The translations under genes were made by a program, and so were the position numbers. DNA of 64,000 nt from Uranotaenia lowii (taxonomy: Eukaryota; Arthropoda; Insecta; Diptera; Culicidae), in the NCBI RefSeq assembly GCF_029784155.1, contig NC_073691.1, positions 145,082,496-145,146,495 of the forward strand. The letters run 5' to 3'. Below are positions 58,481-64,000 of this stretch, one piece after another; positions within the stretch are counted from its first letter, which is position 1; each line of letters starts with the position of its first letter. The notes under the pieces were generated by a model that saw only the letters and a program-made list of their open reading frames with translations, ran no database searches and was not told where the DNA came from.

Positions 58481-60254
58481 TCAGGATCACCGCAGTCCTT
58501 TAGGATTGTACGTAGCAGTAACAACATTACCATCGAGAACCATCGAGAATTTTTGTAGGTTTCCGTAAACTCGATTAAAGATATTCTTTTATTTGCTCAT
58601 TATCTACGTAAGTAGAATATTAAAATGATATTCATCCAACCACCCTTTTAGGTTAGGGTTATTGACACCGAAATCAACTATTTTAGCAAAACCTTTTCTC
58701 AGACTAACTCACACTTTATTATCCGATTCAAACAAGTTATACTTACTTCAAATGCATTTCATGTTCAGTATGCTTTTTTTTTTCAAAGTGAAGTTTCCGT
58801 TTGCAAATGAAGATGCCTGGAGACAAAACAAAAATCACCGATGAAGTTCTAAACCATCGCATCGAATTAGCATCTTGTTTTCGTTTGACTGGGTGCCAAT
58901 TTTTTTCTCTTCATTTGATCCCAGTCGCTTAAGCAAGGCCCCCTCGGTAGACGCAGCTCTCATGGACGATTCGACTTTTGTTTTTGCTCTAGATGGGTGT
59001 AACCAAACCACCCGTCAATGTTGGGGTTGGGATGCAAGGTTGGATGGAGCGGCTGCCAATTCAGGTTAGAGCTATAAAAATCTTAAAAATGACGACTTGG
59101 GTTCAAAACTTCCAGGAATCACCATGGTTTCAGGTTCGGTTTGAGGAAGATCAGAGGCACAGCTAACGGAGGCAGCTGGCGGTAATCATAGAGAACGCGA
59201 AAACCTGGCACATCGTCGTCGTTGCCTGGACAGCTCCAGTTAGCTAGGAGGAATGACGGAACGAAACAGAATAGGAAAAACAACAGCACCTTTAGGGTCC
59301 GGCTTTTGGACTGCTTAACTGAACTGAACATATGCGTGTACGTATGCGATGATTGAAATTGGATCGAAATTAAGTGCAAGATGGTTGCCTGGTCTCCTGG
59401 GTTTTCAGTTGGGGTATGACCAGCGAGCAAGGAGAAGTGAGAGGCCACTTCAAGAGAACGAAGATATTGACGCAATGGTCCCGGGCCTTTCTGTTAAACC
59501 AAGAGAGCTAGAGGAAAGGGTACAGGATAGTTACACGGCAGGCAGGTGCGGAACGAATCGGGAACAACAAAACGGTGAACGAACTACTCGAAAAAAAAAA
59601 ATAGTCAAAGAGAAGACTCTGCGTTCGTCGTCGTTCGGTATCAGTTCCAGTTCTAGGCTTTCTAGGAGCTACGGACGGATTGAGACGTGCGTTCTTGTTC
59701 GTTCTAGGCTACTCTAGGTCCATTTTTTGCGTGCTCTCCATAGTCGGCGATATTGATTTCATTTACATGAACTAACAACATCCTGTCGTTAATTCAGGTA
59801 AGGTTGATTGGTTATAAAATAAGAGGGCACTTTGGAACATGTTTCGTTTTGATCGTATAAGGTTTCGGGATTGGGTTCAATGGACTCCAGAGCGAACTCC
59901 AAACAATCTCCAAGAGTTCATTTAAAAAAAATTGTAAAACACACCCAGTCACTTATAAATCTATGATAGTAGGTACCTATCTATGTATGTATATAAACAT
60001 GAATTTCTATCTGTACGTTCGTGTATCGTCTCTTTATAGACTCTGTAGTGCAATGTGCAAATTGTTAAAATTGAATGAACAACAAACTGTTCAAGTTTTT
60101 TAAGCTTTCAAAATTTCCTATCCAAAATACTTGTTTGTACAGGTCCAGTTTGAAGGCTGTCGGCCAAACAGGGGAAACACTGTACACACAAGACTGAATC
60201 GATTTGGGGTTATTTTCGACCTACTCCAAGCCTGGGGTCTAAAAAGATTCGTTT
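58481..60254. other. Possibly unique DNA, GC-richer from 58.9 to 59.75 kb
   Basis: This stretch has balanced composition and no repeats from the window. On the minus strand 59760-59340 has the texture of an insect 5' UTR (runs such as cgaacgacgacgaacgcaga), followed by the candidate signal-peptide frame at 59331-59119. A plus-strand frame at 59349-59717 is a shadow. Confidence 0.35.
59119..59331 (-). CDS. Candidate secreted-protein first exon (unconfirmed)
   Basis: From the methionine at 59331 the frame gives a basic start (MFSSVKQSKSRTLK), a strong hydrophobic core (VLLFFLFCFVPSFLLA) and then NWSCPGNDDDVPGFRVLYDY, a classical signal-peptide layout with a likely cut after FLLA. The upstream methionine at 59475 gives no better start. 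A possible donor, ATG/GTGATT, lies just before the stop, so the frame may be an exon. The lone potential partner exons are not seen. I do not recognise the family. Confidence 0.28.
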   Translation of the reverse strand: MFSSVKQSKSRTLKVLLFFLFCFVPSFLLANWSCPGNDDDVPGFRVLYDYRQLPPLAVPLIFLKPNLKPW

Positions 60255-60490
60255 AGAGGTTCAAAACTCATCCATGATTTTTTGCAAAATTTTCAAGAAA
60301 CGTTTACCTACATGAGTAAATTTGGACTTTTGGGTTTGTATGGGAAAATTGAATGTTTTGTTCTGAAAAATCAACATCATTTTTTTTTCTTCTGTGGAAT
60401 TGAGCTTTTTGTTTTTGTACCAATTTATAACTCCGCTGAAGAAAATTTTCCGCTGAACAACTTTATCGAAGATCGTAACTTCGTATCTTA
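60255..60490 (+). repeat. Dispersed repeat, copy of 48690-48900
   Basis: The words ttttttgcaaaattttcaag, gtttgtatgggaaaatt and gaacaactttatcgaag match the second part of the repeat at 48.5 kb. Confidence 0.6.
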
Positions 60491-61339
60491 GGGGAACATG
60501 CCCTATGCGCCACCTAAGCGAATCGCTGATTTTTTATGTATTCCACGTACAAATTGTGTTAAAAATGGGTGTAATCGTTGAAGAAAAGTGTTTTCTACAA
60601 ATGCCTATGATTTTTTATTACTCAAATTGCTATAGTTGCTTCAAAAACTTGACTTTTAAAAACCTTTTTCAAAGCCACAGAACAAAACTGTGTTGTAAAT
60701 AAGCGCCGCTGTGTATTCAATACGCGCCTAGCAGCCGAACACACCCGAAAGCAGCCGAAGACCGAAAACACACCAATACTTACAGACACTTTGATTGAAA
60801 AAAAAATCAAAATGGACTAATCAATATAAATAAAAAATGAAAAGTAGATTTTTTGGACTGAATTAACGCTCAAAATATGGTTTTAGACTTTTTGTTCATT
60901 TTCAATTAAAATTGGCCTTTTTGAAAAATTAATGCTATTTTCGGCCTACTACGATTGGCGCGTTATATCGAGCGCATAGGACGTGATAGAACATACCCAT
61001 AAAAAGCATACCTTAGCGAGTTCAGTATGATTTTTTGGCATAAAATCATAGTTTAGATTCTCCTCTATCGATGTGTCAGAAAATATTGTCTTATTCGTTT
61101 TTCTCTGCTTGGTGACACCTTATTGAAAGTGTTTTAAAATTTAGATCGAAATGAAGAAAAACCTAAATTGTGAAATTATCACGACACAGGGGCATTTTAA
61201 GGAAAAATACATACTTGGCATGACCAATCACAGTATTTAAAACAAATTGGTAATATTTTGCAGGCTTAAAATGTTTCAGATTCTTCAAAACAAGGGTGGC
61301 GCGTATTGGCCACATGGGGTGTTATATGAACTTTTCCCC
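60491..61339. mobile_element. TA-flanked MITE with GGGGAA ends
   Basis: The left end GGGGAACATGCCCTATGCGC and right end (complement GGGGAAAAGTTCATATAACA, with ATGTGGCC and GCGCCACC further in) are imperfect inverted repeats flanked by TA (60489-60490, 61340-61341). The word gcgccacc occurs near both ends. The 849-bp interior is AT-rich and noncoding. Confidence 0.7.
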
Positions 61340-61439
61340 TACTAGGAAAAAAAAAGTTATAAGCTGTTTACATGGCCGTAGAAACGTGGGGAGGGGTTTG
61401 GGGGCTAAACCACTGCTCCCCCATGGAGGTCCAAAAATG

Positions 61440-63090
61440 CCAAGTGTTTTTTTTATAAACATAAAATTTTAAATTTCTAATCAAATTTCGATGAACAACT
61501 AAAATGATTCATGAGTAACAATCTCGACTCCAAAACCTCGAAATCTCATTCCAGGACCGCAATTCTACAACAGTTAAAAAAAATTATTTGTTGATAGTAG
61601 TTTAGTCAAAAAAACGGACGTATTAAGTTAGACTTGTTCGGATTTTGAGCAGATTTTCTCACTCTATTTGCAAAATCAAACAAAAATTTCGCTCGAGTCA
61701 TCAGAGTTATGTATCTTGCGTCCAAATATTTTGTTTTACAAATTTTGTCAAAATAAACAGAAACGATTTTTTGGAAATCTTAAATCTGATTATGAATCGG
61801 CTGATGTGTTTCGATTAAATAGTTTTCACGTGTTTTTTGTTTTGTTTTTTTTTTTTTTTGAAAAAAAATCTGACATTTGAAACAATATGCCCTAATTTCG
61901 CAAGGTTTAAGGATAAAATTACCTGGATCTGCCAAGCTCGAATATATGCGAAAAAATAACTAGTAGGTAAGTGTCCAGTCTTTTGTTCTTGATTTTCAAT
62001 TTAGATTGTCTTTGGTATAGAATCCTGCTTCGAACCTTGGTGGTGCATTTCAATCTAAAATATGATGAATTTTCAATAATCGAAGCTCATAATTTCGGAA
62101 TTTGAAAAGAAAATATATAAATTGCCAACCATTTATAAGATTTGAACCTGAAATTTTGAACATTAATTTATATTCAAAGTTGAAACATAGGAAAGTCCAG
62201 AATTGAAAAATGTGAAAAAATTTCATCATTCACAATTCTATTTTAATTTACCAGTTTTAAAAAATAATTGAAAAAAATATCATTTTGAGAACCATAAATT
62301 CAGAATCAAATGAAAGATTTCTGGTTAAGGATTCTGATACAAATTTCGCCTTTTGGTTTCAGATTCATAGGATTTCTTGTCTGCAATTTAGATAAAGGTT
62401 TTGATTTTGGGTTCAAAATGTAGAATTCAGACTTGGAACTTGGAACTGAAATCCAAGGTTTGTGTTAAGATTAAGCTCAAATTTAAGTTTATAATCAATT
62501 TAAAAATATCAATGTTCAAACTTCATAAAGGATTCAAATTGAAGGATAAATATTCGAAATTCAATCAAAGTCAGTTTAGAAACACAAATCTGGTGAAAAT
62601 TACATATAAAAAATAAGATCTGAATCCTTTTCAACGATTTAAAAAAAAAATCCAGATTTTAATTTTGAAAACTTTTATCACTGGATTGAAATTATTAATC
62701 ATCAAATAATAACTGATCATTTTTAAACTTGTTTTTTCATCCTCAGGTAAACCACAGAGAACAGACGTACAAGATAGAACAAAAAAAATCTCCGAAAAAT
62801 TTTGTAAAATTTCAAATGAAAGTTACAGGCTATAATGCAAAAATCACAGGTGAAACTTTTTACATTAAGATTAGAGGTGACAACAATGTAGTCAATAGGC
62901 AGATAGATTCCTGTAATTTTAAGACAGCTTATGACTCTTTTTTTTGTAATTGTCACAAACATTAATATACAAATGTAAAAAAAATCAAAACAAAATGTCC
63001 CGAATCAAATTATTATAAACGAAGGCCAGTATTTTGTAAGATTTCAAATTCTGTAAATTAGATAAATTATTCATTGTTCAAAATAAAACT
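61440..63090. other. AT-rich interior, nothing else recognised
   Basis: There are only chance frames. The paired frames at 62723-62965 on the two strands are shadows of each other. Confidence 0.35.
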
Positions 63091-63093
63091 TTA

Positions 63094-63146
63094 GTGTCCA
63101 CTGAAGAGGAGCGAAAGCCACAGTAGCTCGAAACGTCTGGACAACT
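63094..63146 (+). ncRNA. Hammerhead-like motif
   Basis: The order is tgtcca, CTGAAGA, a hairpin closed by GAGC and GCTC, GAAAC, GTC, tggaca. The outer six bases pair perfectly (stem I), the inner four pair (stem II), and CTGANGA with GAAA are the conserved hammerhead core. Stem III would be almost absent, as in the minimal hammerheads reported from Penelope-like elements. Self-cleavage is not shown; a chance or decayed motif is possible. Confidence 0.4.
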
Positions 63147-63660
63147 GGAAAAAACGTTTTTTGATTCTAAAATCCGCCGAAAAACGTCGAGGAACAAAAA
63201 TCACATTAAATCAAGAGTCGAATTTTCAAAAAAAGCAAAATCTAATTTGAAGCAGGGTTTCAAAACAGCTTTTAATTTCTGATTTCTAATGATGATTCGA
63301 ACCGAAAATCTAAAAACCTAAATTTGATACAGGATCTAAAACATGACAACAGAAATACAATTTTGATTTTGGTATTATCTGACAAGAACCTCTGAAATGA
63401 GTTTAATCTTACTCAAAATTTAATAATCAGAACTGGATTTGTATCACTGAGTGAGAAAATTTTGGAAAACTCTGGCAGAATTCTAAATTGAGATGCGTTT
63501 TCGAGATTTTGAGATTAGTTTTGAGTCAAGATTGTTACATACTTTATTCAGTCATTAAAATTTTGAATGTAGAGTAGCGAACCTCGCTTGCTTTTCCTAT
63601 ACTCTCATGGGGGAATTAAACCCCCAAACATACCCCCTCCCCCCCGGTCCTACGGCCATG

Positions 63661-64000
63661 CCTCATCACCATTCCAAATTGTTCGGTTTAAACGATTTTT
63701 TTTAAGAAAAATTGGGAAATGCACGGTCCGGTTCAGTTGCCTGGATATCGAGAAAAAAGTTTAGTTTCCTCCCGGAATACTTATAATCTTTGCAAAAATC
63801 CAAATTCTTGACTTGTTCTAGCAAAATTAATTCGCATTGTATTTTTTTTTTTTTTTGAATTTTGAGATAAGACGCCGCTGATTTCCAGATGCAGAAAATT
63901 CTTAAGACACGTTCGCTTAACGTCATGAATTTTGTAAGTTCTATATTTAAAATGCCGTACACTCAGGCAAATTCTTATTACAATTTTCATAAGTTCAGTC
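63661..64000. repeat. Diverged piece of the 20.9-kb hAT family
   Basis: From about 63715 to 63810 the words cggtccggttcagttgcctg, gatatcgagaaaaaagt and cccgga follow the same order as 20955-21020 in the hAT at 20894-23413. The remainder to the window edge is AT-rich and unassigned. Confidence 0.5.

Larger units (their letters stand above)
61371..63660. mobile_element. Possible inverted-repeat element with CATGGCCGTAG ends
   Basis: CATGGCCGTAGAAACGTGGG at the left and, in complement, CATGGCCGTAGGACCGGGG at the right, each followed by gggtttgggggctaaac-like words and CCCCCATG, form inverted ends of about 60 bp. Target duplication is not evident. The interior is AT-rich with several internal gttcagattt-type words and the hammerhead-like motif at 63094. 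Confidence 0.5.

Overview
This is a eukaryotic, AT-rich, intron/intergenic-type window, almost certainly from an insect and most likely a dipteran such as a mosquito. The reasons are the transposon families: two decayed ITmD37E-like mariners (a group described from mosquitoes), RTE, CR1-like and RNase-H-bearing R1/LOA/I-like non-LTR retrotransposons, hAT, pogo-like and TTAA-target MITEs, and small Helitrons. The species call is inference. I see no operons, rRNA, CRISPR arrays or complete host gene.

Layout. 1-5.4 kb: Helitron-like minisatellite fragments with a 929-bp mariner, then apparently unique DNA. 5.4-10.3 kb: a hAT element with a perfect 8-bp target duplication holds a non-LTR retrotransposon (12-bp duplication), which is split inside its RNase H by a TA-flanked MITE. 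10.65-23.65 kb: a TTAA-flanked element holds a CR1-like 3' fragment, a 7.1-kb element built from repeated 24-bp motifs (itself holding two MITEs and a gene-like fragment), and a second hAT with a TTAA MITE and a Helitron inside. 23.7-28.1 kb: possibly unique DNA, two RTE fragments on the minus strand and a 186-bp tandem duplication. 28.2-33.1 kb: a ZBED5-like hAT transposase relic interrupted by a CR1-like element with an open 897-codon frame, whose 3' UTR is interrupted by another MITE. 33-50 kb: MITEs, hairpins, Helitron fragments and AT-rich DNA. 50-54 kb: two Helitrons, one carrying 227 uninterrupted TTTG units. 54-64 kb: a foldback element, a decayed mariner, further MITEs and AT-rich DNA.

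The genes do not form a pathway. What the window shows is insertion history: boundaries, target duplications and resumed reading frames give relative ages of many insertions. Four short ORFs or exon-like stretches (19.5, 24.2, 40.0 and 59.2 kb) are the only candidates for host coding sequence and all are weak. Boundaries rest on reading the sequence by eye; element ages and family names below superfamily level are inference.
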